From: Paractinoplanes polyasparticus
GTDB lineage: Bacteria; Actinomycetota; Actinomycetes; Mycobacteriales; Micromonosporaceae
Length of the DNA stretch: 64,000 bases
Direction of reading: 5' to 3'
Assembly: GCF_019710575.1 (NCBI RefSeq)
Contig: NZ_JAHWFK010000013.1
Location: 62,001 to 126,000 of the forward strand
Positions 1 to 7,455 of the stretch are shown one piece after another. Made by a program: the position numbers and the translations under genes. The notes beneath the pieces were generated by a model. That model saw nothing but the letters and a program-made list of their open reading frames with translations. It was not told the DNA's origin and made no database searches. The stretch's first letter is position 1. Every line of letters starts with the position of its first letter.

Positions 1-304
1 GGTCCGGGTCGACCATGAACGCGTCGTAGCCGGCGCGGGAGCGGAAGCGGATCATGTGGACTTCCGTTGCCGCGTCCGTGCTGTGCAGCCGGGATTCCAG
101 CGTGCCGTCATGCCGCGCGAGCAGCGCCAGCACCGCGTCCTCGTAGCTTCTGCCCTCGGCGACGTGGGGCGGCGACATGTCCACGATGGCGACCAGCAGG
201 AGGCTGCTGCCCGCCTCGCCTTTGTCGATTGCCTCGCCTTTGTCGACGGCCTCGCCTTTGTCGATCGCCACGCCGGGCTCGATCGCCTTTCCGGGCTCGA
301 TCAT
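1..304 (-). CDS. DUF1330-like small protein, 3' end outside window (partial)
   Basis: The reading frame is open from an ATG at 304 to the window edge, about 101 codons. After an unusual N-terminus it reads LLLVAIVDMSPPHVAEG, then a YEDAVLALLARHDG stretch and FRSRAGYDAFMVDPD, which resembles the ferredoxin-fold DUF1330 family. The first 30 or so residues are made of six-residue repeats encoded by an 18-bp tandem repeat and are not part of the usual domain. No clear Shine-Dalgarno precedes the ATG, so the true start may be downstream and the repeat partly a leader. The gene lies 64 bp downstream of the cystathionine beta-synthase gene on the same strand and may be co-transcribed. No reaction can be assigned. 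Confidence 0.6.
   Translation of the reverse strand, partial: MIEPGKAIEPGVAIDKGEAVDKGEAIDKGEAGSSLLLVAIVDMSPPHVAEGRSYEDAVLALLARHDGTLESRLHSTDAATEVHMIRFRSRAGYDAFMVDPD
213..302. repeat. 18-bp tandem repeat, five units
   Basis: Five 18-bp units start at 213, 231, 249, 267 and 285. The first three are nearly identical (core CTCGCCTTTGTCGA); the last two have diverged but keep the period. The period is a multiple of three, so the reverse strand stays open and encodes repeats such as AIDKGE and AVDKGE at the start of the DUF1330-like protein. The array lies exactly between the candidate ATG and the recognisable domain. Confidence 0.9.
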
Positions 305-368
305 GTCGGGAAGTATCGCACCGGCCTTCTGCCCCGGCCGGCGCGGCGAACCGCGCCGGCACAAGTGG

Positions 369-1730
369 TCAGGACAGGTGGGCGAGCAGGTCCTGCCGGG
401 TGAGAACCCCGGCCGGCTTGCCGTCGACGAGGACCATCGCGGCGTCGGCGTTCTCGAGCATCGAGACCGCCTCGCTCACGGGTTGACCGCCGCCGATCAT
501 CGGGAGGGGGTCGCCCATGTGGCGCTCTATCGTGTCGTGCAGGTGTGCCTGGCCGGTGAACAAGGCGTCCAGCAGGGCCTTCTCCGCGATCGATCCGGCC
601 ACCTCGCCCGTCACCACCGGCGGCTCGGCCTTCAGCACCGGGAGCTGGGAGACGCCGTACTCGCGCATGTAGTCGATTGCGTCGCGCACCGTTTCCGTCG
701 GGTGGACGTGGATCAGGGGCGGCATCGTTCCGCCCTTTCCCTCGAGGGCGTCGGCCACCGTGGGAGCGCCCTCGACCGTGCGCAGGAAGCCGTAGCGGGC
801 CATCCACTCGTCGTTGAAGATCTTCGACAGGTAGCCCCGGCCGCCGTCCGGCAACAGCACCACGATGACGTCGCCGGGGTCGGCGCGGCGAGCCACCTCG
901 AGGGCTGCCACCACCGCCATGCCGCACGAGCCGCCGACCAGCAGGCCTTCCTCGCGAGCGAGGCGGCGGGTCATCTCGAACGAGTCGGAGTCGGAGACCT
1001 CGATGATCTCGTCGGCGATCTCACGGTCGTACGTGGTGGGCCAAAAATCTTCGCCCACGCCCTCGACCAGGTAGGGCCGGCCCGTGCCACCGGAGTAGAC
1101 CGAGCCCTCGGGGTCGGCCCCGATCACCCGTACAGTCGGGCCCTGTTCTTTCAGATAGCGCCCGACCCCGGTGATCGTGCCCCCGGTGCCGACGCCGGCC
1201 ACGAAGTGGGTGATCCGGCCGTCCGTCTGTTTCCACAGCTCGGGGCCGGTCTCTTCGTAGTGGGAGCGTGGGTTGGCAGCGTTGCTGTACTGGTCCGGCT
1301 TCCACGCGCCGGGCACCTCGCGGGCCAGCCGGTCGGAGACGTTGTAGTAGGAACGCGGATCTTCCGGGGCCACCGCGGTGGGACAGACCACCACGTCGGC
1401 CCCGTACGCCTTCAGGACGTTCCGCTTGTCTTCGCTGACCTTGTCGGGGCAGACGAAGATGCACTTGTAACCGCGTTGCTGAGCGACCAGGGCCAGGCCC
1501 ACACCGGTGTTTCCACTGGTGGGCTCGACGATCGTGCCGCCCGGCCCCAGCAGCCCGTCGCGTTCGGCGTCGAGCACCATCCGCAGGGCGATCCGGTCCT
1601 TGACCGAACCGCCGGGATTGAAGTACTCGACCTTGGCCAGCACGGTGGCGGCGATGCCCTCGGTGACCTTGTTCAGCTTGACCAGGGGGGTGTCCCCGAT
1701 GATGTCGACGACGTTGTCGTAATAGCGCAC
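369..1730 (-). CDS. cbs: cystathionine beta-synthase (PLP domain plus two CBS domains)
   Basis: This 453-residue cytoplasmic fold-type II PLP enzyme should condense serine with homocysteine to cystathionine in transsulfuration. The PLP lysine is visible at about K44 in GGSVKDRIALR, the phosphate-binding loop TSGNTG at about 71-76 and GVGTGGTITG near 180. The C-terminal third (about 335-453) holds two CBS modules. That extension separates it from plain cysteine synthase, although an O-acetylserine-type activity cannot be excluded from sequence. The GTG start at 1730 lies 3 bp after the stop of the upstream YkvA-like gene, so the two are probably co-transcribed. Confidence 0.92.
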   Translation of the reverse strand: MRYYDNVVDIIGDTPLVKLNKVTEGIAATVLAKVEYFNPGGSVKDRIALRMVLDAERDGLLGPGGTIVEPTSGNTGVGLALVAQQRGYKCIFVCPDKVSEDKRNVLKAYGADVVVCPTAVAPEDPRSYYNVSDRLAREVPGAWKPDQYSNAANPRSHYEETGPELWKQTDGRITHFVAGVGTGGTITGVGRYLKEQGPTVRVIGADPEGSVYSGGTGRPYLVEGVGEDFWPTTYDREIADEIIEVSDSDSFEMTRRLAREEGLLVGGSCGMAVVAALEVARRADPGDVIVVLLPDGGRGYLSKIFNDEWMARYGFLRTVEGAPTVADALEGKGGTMPPLIHVHPTETVRDAIDYMREYGVSQLPVLKAEPPVVTGEVAGSIAEKALLDALFTGQAHLHDTIERHMGDPLPMIGGGQPVSEAVSMLENADAAMVLVDGKPAGVLTRQDLLAHLS

Positions 1731-1733
1731 ACC

Positions 1734-2078
1734 TCAGACTACGACGACGTGGTCCCGCTGCCTCTCCCACTCCAGGAAGCGCTCGGTTTCGGCCAGCACC
1801 GCGCCGGCCAGCCAGGCGACCATCACAGCGTCGTCGGCCAGACCGAACACAAACAGGAACATCTCGGGGACGACGTCGATCGGGGACAGCACGTACGCCG
1901 TGGCCGCTGCCATCATGGCCAGCCGCATCCCGCCGTCGTACTGGCCCTTGGTGGTCGCCTTCATCATGCGCGGGATGGCCGCGATGCGGGTGGAGATGGA
2001 CGGGCCCCCGCGCGCCCCAGCCATCAGGGCCTTGGCGAGCGTGGTGAATGCCGCCGTCCGTTTCAGGGTCTTCGCCAT
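1734..2078 (-). CDS. YkvA-family (DUF1232) membrane-associated protein
   Basis: A 114-residue protein with the family signature YVLSPIDVVPEMF followed by GLADDAVMVAWL. DUF1232/YkvA proteins are small, probably membrane-associated and of unknown biochemical role. Two hydrophobic stretches are visible (about 45-75 and 75-95). It sits immediately upstream of the cystathionine beta-synthase gene with 3 bp between them, and it diverges from the SGNH hydrolase genes; the 130 bp between it and the next start probably hold both promoters, but I see no clear boxes. Confidence 0.85.
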   Translation of the reverse strand: MAKTLKRTAAFTTLAKALMAGARGGPSISTRIAAIPRMMKATTKGQYDGGMRLAMMAAATAYVLSPIDVVPEMFLFVFGLADDAVMVAWLAGAVLAETERFLEWERQRDHVVVV

Positions 2079-2207
2079 GCTGTTCTCCTTCCGGTCATAC
2101 CAGCATGACTTGTGCCCGCCATGATTGCTTGTCGCAGCCGCGCGATAGCCTCGAATTCCCCACTGTTAACCGATCTTCACCGAGCGCGAGCGACAGCGAG
2201 GGAGCCC

Positions 2208-3281
2208 GTGAGCACCATTCAGATCTCCGCGGAGGACTGGCGCCGGATCAAACTGGCCGGTCAGATCCTCGCCGGCGTGACGGGCACGCTGGCCACGGTG
2301 ACCGCCGTGTCGGCCGGCGTGCTGCTGCGCCAGGCCGCAGACGCTCGCCGGATCATCCCGATGGCCGAGGCGCCGCCTCCGCGCGGTGACGGCCTGTACG
2401 GCGGGAAGTTCGGCGGCAAGGCGATCAGCATGGTCATCCTGGGCGACTCGACCGCCGCCGGCTACGGCGTTCACCGGCCCCGCGAGACGCCGGGCGCGCT
2501 GCTGGCCACCGGCGTGTCCCGCCGCCTGCACCGGCCGGTGCGCCTGCACCGCCTGGCCGTTGTCGGGTCGATGTCGTCCGGCCTGCCCTATCAGGTGGAC
2601 GCGGCCCTGGAGCACGCGCCCGACGTGGCGATCATCCTGATCGGCGGCAACGACGTCACCCACGCCTCGGGCCGCGACTCGGCCGTGCACCATCTGGGCG
2701 ACGCGGTGCGCCGGCTGCGCGAGGCCGGCTGCAAGGTGGTCGTCGGCACCTGTCCCGACATCGGCGCGATCCAGCCGATCAAGCGGCCGCTGCGCTGGCT
2801 GGCCCGCAAGTGGAGCCGCGACCTGGCGGCCGCGCAGACGATCGCGGTGGTAGAGGCGGGCGGCCGTACGGTGTCGATCGGTGGCCTGCTCGGGCCGATG
2901 TTCGAGGCCGACCCCGTACGCATGTTCAGCTCCGACCGTTTCCACCCCTCGGCCGAGGGGTATGCCCGGGCCGCCGCCGTCGTGCTGCCGACCCTGATGG
3001 CCGCCCTCGGCGAGGACGACCGCACGGTTCTGACCGGCGGTGAAGGGGTACGAAGTCTGGAAGAAGCCGCACAGGAAGCGGTCCAGGCGCCGGGCACCGA
3101 GGTCAGTGCGGCCGGGCGCTGGGCGGTGCTGCGCCGACACCCGTGGTTCGGCGAGCCGCGCACGTGGTTCGGCCACCGCGCGACGGCGACCCCCGGGGCA
3201 GAGGGGCAGTCCGTTCCCGGCGGCCGCTCGGCGTCCAGCGCCGTAGGGTGGACACCAGAGGATCATCAGCATGCTTCGTGA
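2208..3281 (+). CDS. SGNH/GDSL hydrolase, membrane-anchored
   Basis: This is a 357-residue serine esterase-type protein. Block I is GDS (catalytic S81 in VILGDSTAAGYG), block III is GGND (146-149) and block V is SDRFHPS with D243 and H246, so all SGNH blocks are present. A hydrophobic segment at about residues 15-40 suggests a signal anchor that puts the catalytic domain outside the cell. The GTG at 2208 is chosen because a GAGGGAG ribosome site lies just upstream; an in-frame ATG at 2112 would add 32 unlikely residues. A low-complexity tail follows residue 270. The substrate is unknown; lipid or cell-wall esters are typical for the family. Confidence 0.85.
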   Translation: MSTIQISAEDWRRIKLAGQILAGVTGTLATVTAVSAGVLLRQAADARRIIPMAEAPPPRGDGLYGGKFGGKAISMVILGDSTAAGYGVHRPRETPGALLATGVSRRLHRPVRLHRLAVVGSMSSGLPYQVDAALEHAPDVAIILIGGNDVTHASGRDSAVHHLGDAVRRLREAGCKVVVGTCPDIGAIQPIKRPLRWLARKWSRDLAAAQTIAVVEAGGRTVSIGGLLGPMFEADPVRMFSSDRFHPSAEGYARAAAVVLPTLMAALGEDDRTVLTGGEGVRSLEEAAQEAVQAPGTEVSAAGRWAVLRRHPWFGEPRTWFGHRATATPGAEGQSVPGGRSASSAVGWTPEDHQHAS

Positions 3282-3291
3282 CGTAGGTGCG

Positions 3292-3390
3292 GTGCTTCGC
3301 AGCGCGGCTCCGTAAGGCAGGGCAGTGCTTCGCAGCGCGGCTCCGTAAGGCAGGGCAGTGCTTCGCAGCGCGGCTTCATAACGCAGGGAG
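3292..3390. repeat. 33-bp tandem repeat, three units between paralogous hydrolase genes
   Basis: Units begin at 3292, 3325 and 3358. The first two are identical (start GTGCTTCGCAGCGCGGCTCC); the third keeps the first 20 bases and then changes to TTCATAACGCAGGGAG, which supplies the ribosome site of the next gene. A partial eight-base match (ATGCTTCG) at 3271 overlaps the end of the upstream gene. The array fills nearly the whole intergenic space. Confidence 0.93.
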
Positions 3391-3399
3391 GCGAGTGGG

Positions 3400-4191
3400 A
3401 TGGCGGGTCTGAACGCACGGATCGGCAAAGCGGCGGCCACCGGTCTGCTCGCCGGCACGGTGGGCGGCGCGGCCCTGCTGGTCGGCGAGATCCTCGCGGC
3501 CAAGGCCCGGCGCTACGCGAAGCCCACCATGGGCCTGGCCCTGCGCACGTCGATGGGCCGGGTCTCGGCCCCTCCCCTGCGTCTGGTGCTGCTGGGCGAC
3601 TCGGCCGCGATCGGCGTCGGGGTCGAGTGGCTGAGCGAGACGGTCGGCGGCCACCTGGCCCGGCTGCTGGCCGAGGGCAGCGCCGAGGTCGGTGAGCGGC
3701 ACGTGCTGCTCTCCAGCGTGGGCGTGGCCGGTTCCCGCTCGTCCGACCTGGCCACCCAGGTGGCGCGGGCGCTGCTCGGCGAGCGCCCCGACGTCGCGGT
3801 CGTGCTGATCGGCGCGCACGACGCCACCAGCCTGCGCAGCCCGGAGGAATCGGCGGCCCAGCTGGGAACGGCCGTGCGCCGCTTGCGCGAGGCGGGCGTA
3901 CGCGTGGTCGTCGGCACCTGCCCCGACCTGGGCGCCCTGCGGGCGATCGCCCCACCGCTGCGCCAGATCGCCGGCGTGCTCGGCCGCCGCATGGCGAAGG
4001 CACAGGTCAAGGCGGTCACGGCCGCCGGCGGCGCGGTCGTCGAGCTCGGCGACGAGACGGGCGCCGTGTTCCGGGCCGACGCAGGCACGCTCTGCTACGA
4101 CGGCTTCCACCCGTCGGCTGACGGCTACCGGGTGTGGGCGCACGCCCTGTACCCGGCGGTGGTCAAAGCCGCGATGACCCCGGCCGGCTGA
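3400..4191 (+). CDS. SGNH/GDSL hydrolase paralogue with altered block III
   Basis: This 263-residue paralogue of the upstream hydrolase shares its N-terminal hydrophobic segment, GDS serine (S68 in VLLGDSAAIGVG), VVGTCPDLGA stretch and C-terminal YDGFHPSADGY (D234, H237). The block III motif is GAHD (138-141) instead of GGND, so the oxyanion-hole asparagine is replaced by histidine; activity may be changed or lost. The ATG at 3400 follows an AGGGAGGCGAG ribosome site inside the last 33-bp repeat. The pair is probably a tandem duplication transcribed together. Confidence 0.83.
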   Translation: MAGLNARIGKAAATGLLAGTVGGAALLVGEILAAKARRYAKPTMGLALRTSMGRVSAPPLRLVLLGDSAAIGVGVEWLSETVGGHLARLLAEGSAEVGERHVLLSSVGVAGSRSSDLATQVARALLGERPDVAVVLIGAHDATSLRSPEESAAQLGTAVRRLREAGVRVVVGTCPDLGALRAIAPPLRQIAGVLGRRMAKAQVKAVTAAGGAVVELGDETGAVFRADAGTLCYDGFHPSADGYRVWAHALYPAVVKAAMTPAG

Positions 4192-4249
4192 GACAACAAG
4201 GCTGCCCGCTTCCGCCAACGCTTGCGGAGCAGCAGCCCAACGCCTTGAC

Positions 4250-4304
4250 GACGAGACGAACCGTCTCGTCTCGTCTCGGCTCTCACGCGAGACAAGACGT
4301 CTCG
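4250..4304. repeat. GAGACGAG-type inverted repeats upstream of thiolase
   Basis: A perfect 9-bp inverted repeat (GACGAGACG at 4250-4258, CGTCTCGTC at 4262-4270) is followed by a second smaller one (CGAGAC 4288-4293, GTCTCG 4299-4304). The same sequence family recurs after the thiolase gene at 5749-5776. The first could act as a terminator for the hydrolase pair, but no T-tract follows. The rest of 4192-4413 shows no convincing gene. Confidence 0.75.
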
Positions 4305-4413
4305 TTCCGCGCGGCGGCCGAGTGGCGAATGCCCCTTTGCCAGCCCAGGGAACGCAGGCAGTGGTGGGTGCGTAGTCGACCATGACGCGTGTGTGACGAA
4401 GTTGTACTTCCGG

Positions 4414-4438
4414 CTAAGTTACCGGCCAGTTAAATTAG
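4414..4438. promoter_or_regulatory. 25-bp imperfect palindrome, probable repressor operator before thiolase
   Basis: The site is framed by CTAA and TTAG and contains TTACCGGCCAGTTAA; 18 of 25 positions agree with its reverse complement. It ends 4 bp before the thiolase ATG. TTAC(N)GGC-type dyads are typical of TetR-family regulators of fatty acid and lipid catabolism in actinobacteria, so I infer a TetR/FadR-like operator. No strong Shine-Dalgarno lies between it and the ATG, so the transcript could be leaderless or nearly so. Confidence 0.5.
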
Positions 4439-4442
4439 GCAG

Positions 4443-5687
4443 ATGCCGGAAGCTGTCATCGTCGCCACCGCCCGATCCCCCATCGGCCGTGCAGCCAAGG
4501 GATCCCTGCGGGACCTGCGTCCCGACGACCTTGCCACCACCATCATCGACGCCGCCCTCAGCAAGGTGCCGCAGCTCGACCGCACGCTGATCGAGGATCT
4601 CTACCTCGGCTGCGGGCTGCCCGGCGGTGAACAGGGCTTCAACATGGCCCGCGTCGTCGCCACCCAGCTCGGGCTGGACGGCCTGCCGGGCGCGACCGTC
4701 ACCCGCTACTGCTCGTCCTCGCTGCAGACCACCCGGATGGCCTTCCACGCGATCAAGGCCGGTGAGGGCGACATCTTCCTCTCGGCCGGCGTCGAGACCG
4801 TCTCCCGGTATGCCCGGGGCAGCTCCGACGGACTGCCCTCCGAGGCGCAGGCGCTGGTCGGCGGCGGCTGGGAGAACCCGAAGTACGACGAGGCCCGGGC
4901 CCGCACCGCGAAGTTCGCCGAGGGCGGCCAGACCTGGCACGACCCCCGCGACGACGACACGCTGCCCGACGTCTACATCGCGATGGGCCAGACCGCCGAG
5001 AACCTCGCCGAGATCAAGGGCGTCAGCCGGCAGGAGATGGACGAGTTCGGCGTACGCAGTCAGAACCTCGCCGAGAAGGCCATCGCCAACGGCTTCTGGG
5101 CGCGCGAGATCACCCCGGTGACGCTGCCCGACGGCACGGTCGTGTCGCAGGACGACGGCCCCCGCCCCGGCGTCACGCTGGAGGCGGTGTCGCAGCTCAA
5201 GCCCGTGTTCCGCCCGGACGGCCGAGTCACCGCCGGCAACTGCTGCCCGCTCAACGACGGCGCCGCGGCCGTGGTCATCATGAGCGACACGAAGGCGCGC
5301 GAGCTGGGCATCACCCCGCTGGCCCGGATCGTGTCGACCGGCGTCACCGCGCTCAGCCCCGAGATCATGGGCCTGGGCCCGGTCGAGGCCTCGAAGCAGG
5401 CGCTCAAGCGGGCCGGCATGAGCATCGGCGACATCGACCTGGTCGAGATCAACGAGGCCTTCGCGGCGCAGGTCATCCCCTCGTACCAGGAGCTGGGCAT
5501 CCCGATCGAGAAGCTGAACGTGAACGGCGGCGCGATCGCCATCGGCCACCCGTTCGGCTCGACCGGCGCCCGCATGACCGGCACGCTGCTCAACTCGCTC
5601 GACTGGCACGACAAGAGCATCGGCCTCGAGACGATGTGCGTCGGCGGCGGTCAGGGCATGGCGCTGATCATCGAGCGCCTGAGCTAG
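4443..5687 (+). CDS. acetyl-CoA acyltransferase (thiolase)
   Basis: This 414-residue thiolase either cleaves 3-ketoacyl-CoA with CoA or condenses two acetyl-CoA. The nucleophilic cysteine is C90 (TRYCSSSLQ), the catalytic histidine is in GGAIAIGHPFGSTGAR (about H369), and the second cysteine is in MCVGGGQGMA (about C399); NEAFAAQV is also present. Length is normal for the family. The gene is monocistronic, preceded by a palindromic candidate operator and followed by a 12-bp-stem hairpin, which fits a catabolic role under its own repressor. Degradative versus biosynthetic type cannot be decided from sequence alone. Confidence 0.93.
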   Translation: MPEAVIVATARSPIGRAAKGSLRDLRPDDLATTIIDAALSKVPQLDRTLIEDLYLGCGLPGGEQGFNMARVVATQLGLDGLPGATVTRYCSSSLQTTRMAFHAIKAGEGDIFLSAGVETVSRYARGSSDGLPSEAQALVGGGWENPKYDEARARTAKFAEGGQTWHDPRDDDTLPDVYIAMGQTAENLAEIKGVSRQEMDEFGVRSQNLAEKAIANGFWAREITPVTLPDGTVVSQDDGPRPGVTLEAVSQLKPVFRPDGRVTAGNCCPLNDGAAAVVIMSDTKARELGITPLARIVSTGVTALSPEIMGLGPVEASKQALKRAGMSIGDIDLVEINEAFAAQVIPSYQELGIPIEKLNVNGGAIAIGHPFGSTGARMTGTLLNSLDWHDKSIGLETMCVGGGQGMALIIERLS

Positions 5688-5748
5688 CCCCCGCAAGCTT
5701 CCGCCGGGTCCGGTCTGCCACGAGCGGCCGGGCTCGGCGGAGTCATTT

Positions 5749-5776
5749 CCGCGAGACGAGACGGCTCGTCTCGCGG
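5749..5776 (+). terminator. 12-bp perfect hairpin after thiolase
   Basis: A perfect 12-bp stem (5749-5760 with 5765-5776, core CGCGAGACGAG) closes a 4-base loop ACGG, 62 bp after the thiolase stop and 18 bp before the convergent stop of the next gene. No T-tract follows, so it is a terminator candidate of the GC-hairpin type common in actinobacteria. Its arm repeats the motif seen upstream of the thiolase. Confidence 0.6.
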
Positions 5777-5793
5777 GTGCTGGGAGGCGGCGA

Positions 5794-6096
5794 TCACTTG
5801 CGGTCGAGGGTGCGGCGTAGATCGTCGACGGCCGCGGTCGCCTCGTCGAGCACTGTGGCGGAGGGGTCGGCTGCGAGCAGGTCGTCGGCCATCACCCGCA
5901 GCTGGTCGGGCAGGATCATGTCGTGCTCGCGGGGCACGGGCCTGCGCGGCCGGCCCTCGGCGTCAGCTCCGAGGTCGGCCAGCACTTGTACCAGGGCGTA
6001 GGCGCGGTCACCCCGATCGTCAGCCCGCCAGCGCGGTTGCTCCCAGAAACGGACCTGGTTGAGCAGCCGGTCGATCGACGTCGCGAAATCGGTCAC
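5794..6096 (-). CDS. small conserved hypothetical protein
   Basis: A 100-residue hydrophilic protein, mostly predicted helical, beginning MTDFATSIDRLLNQVRFWEQ and ending DEATAAVDDLRRTLDRK. It has no signal peptide, membrane segment or motif that I recognise. The frame shows typical high-GC third positions, so I regard it as a real gene. It is convergent with the thiolase gene and is followed on its strand by the 12-bp hairpin. Function unknown. Confidence 0.7.
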   Translation of the reverse strand: MTDFATSIDRLLNQVRFWEQPRWRADDRGDRAYALVQVLADLGADAEGRPRRPVPREHDMILPDQLRVMADDLLAADPSATVLDEATAAVDDLRRTLDRK

Positions 6097-6304
6097 GGCC
6101 CCAGCGTAAAGAAGCGCGGCCGGGGCGATGGAAGGGCGCCTTGCGTGAATGTTGCGCGCGAGATGCCGCCCGGAAAGGGTGCCTGATTCACCAGCACGAC
6201 GGCTCAGCGTGCGACGACAGCTGGGTGCAAGGAGTCGGCACGCAACGGCTCCGGCAAGGACTCCGCGCGCAAGGATTCGGCGCGCAGGGGCGACGCCGTG
6301 ACGA

Positions 6305-6341
6305 AAAGCGCCCGGCCCGTCATAGGACGGCCGGGCGCTTT
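6305..6341 (-). terminator. intrinsic terminator of the BI-1 gene
   Basis: A perfect 13-bp stem (AAAGCGCCCGGCC at 6305-6317, partner 6329-6341) has an 11-base loop and, read on the minus strand, ends in CTTTT. It lies 17 bp after the BI-1 stop codon. This is the clearest classical terminator of the window. Confidence 0.85.
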
Positions 6342-6357
6342 GTCAGGCGGAGTGCGG

Positions 6358-7185
6358 CTAGTCGTCGCCGCCCTGCAGGAAGCTCAGCAGGCGCAGGATC
6401 TCGATGTAGAGCCAGACCAGGCTGACCAGGATGCCGAAGGCGGCCACCCAGGAGTAGCGCTGGGGCAGGCCCATGCGGACGCCCTCTTCGACCTCGTTGA
6501 AGCTGAGGATGAAGCTGAGCGCGGCCACCACGATGCAGATGATGCTGAAGAGGTAGCCGAGCGGGCCGTTGTCGCGCAGGCCCGTGTTGAAGCCGAAGAG
6601 CGACAGCACCAGGTTGATCAGGATGACCGCGAAGAGGCCGCCCATCACGATGATCATGCCGCGCTGGAACTTCGGCGTGGCCCGGATGACCTTGGCCTTG
6701 TAGAGGAAGGCTGTCAGGAAGAAGACGCCGAAGGTGGCGACCACCGCCTGCAGCACGACGCCCTGGTAGCCGGCGATCGAGGCGAAGACCTTGGAGGCCA
6801 TGCCCACGAAGACGCCCTCGACCACCGCGTAGGCCACGATGAGCGCGGGGTTCGCGATCCGCATGAACGAGATGACCAGGCCCAGGACCAGACCGATCAC
6901 CGCGGCGCCGATCCAGGCGACGGTGGTCGACGACGCCGGAATCACGTTCCAGGCGACGACGGCCGAGACGCCGGTGATGCCGAGCAGGGTGACCGTCTTG
7001 ACGACGACGTCGTCGACCGTCATGGGCCGGACGGCGGGCGGAGCGGCGGGGTAATCCGACGCGCCGGGATACGGCTGACCGTAACCCGGGGCGGCACCGG
7101 CGGGGCCTTGCACCCCGTACCCGGCCGTACGCTCCCGCTCGGCCGCCTGGCCTAGGCGCGAGAGCACCGGGTTGGAAGTCTTCAC
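6358..7185 (-). CDS. Bax inhibitor-1/YccA family membrane protein
   Basis: A 275-residue integral membrane protein. The first 55 residues form a cytoplasmic Gly/Pro/Tyr-rich tail (GYGQPYPGASDYPAAPP), followed by about seven hydrophobic segments between 60 and 265. Actinobacterial BI-1 members with this tail are widespread; bacterial homologues are proposed pH-sensitive calcium leak channels, but the role here is not established. The gene has a clear terminator and appears monocistronic. Confidence 0.88.
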   Translation of the reverse strand: MKTSNPVLSRLGQAAERERTAGYGVQGPAGAAPGYGQPYPGASDYPAAPPAVRPMTVDDVVVKTVTLLGITGVSAVVAWNVIPASSTTVAWIGAAVIGLVLGLVISFMRIANPALIVAYAVVEGVFVGMASKVFASIAGYQGVVLQAVVATFGVFFLTAFLYKAKVIRATPKFQRGMIIVMGGLFAVILINLVLSLFGFNTGLRDNGPLGYLFSIICIVVAALSFILSFNEVEEGVRMGLPQRYSWVAAFGILVSLVWLYIEILRLLSFLQGGDD

Positions 7186-7348
7186 TGTGTCCAGCCTCCC
7201 TTTGAGGTTGAGGCACGTTTGGCGTGCTCTACCAGCGTACGGCGTGCGGCTGATCAGGAAAGCCTCGGATAGCTGTGAACAGGCTGAATGTAAGCCCGTC
7301 GAACTGAACCGGGGACCACTTCAGGCCCTCTTGCCACACGACCTACCG

Positions 7349-7376
7349 CACTATATTGACACGTGTCAATATAGTG
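7349..7376. promoter_or_regulatory. 28-bp perfect palindrome
   Basis: The sequence from 7349 to 7376 is identical to its reverse complement. Its half-site is CACTATATTGACAC and the centre is ACGT. It is AT-rich in a very GC-rich neighbourhood and lies between BI-1 (reverse) and a small degenerate gene (forward). TTGACA is present, but the nearest TATAGT is only 8 bp away, so it is not an ordinary promoter. A MarR- or TetR-type operator is the likeliest reading. The rest of 7186-7455 holds nothing else that I recognise. Confidence 0.85.
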
Positions 7377-7455
7377 GCCCCGCCTCCACGCATGCCGCCA
7401 GATTGCCCCACTGACGGTTCACCTCGACGGCCCGTCGACCTCGGCGCGCAGCCCG

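Noticed and set aside
177..2108. Long forward open frame over the cystathionine beta-synthase gene
   Set aside because: It is the antisense shadow of the CBS gene; its translation is low in sense and the reverse frame has all PLP motifs.
3292..3390. CRISPR array
   Set aside because: The units are directly adjacent with no spacers and there are no cas genes.
7349..7376. Reading TTGACA and TATAGT in the palindrome as a promoter
   Set aside because: The spacing is 8 bp, far too short; the boxes are a by-product of the dyad.
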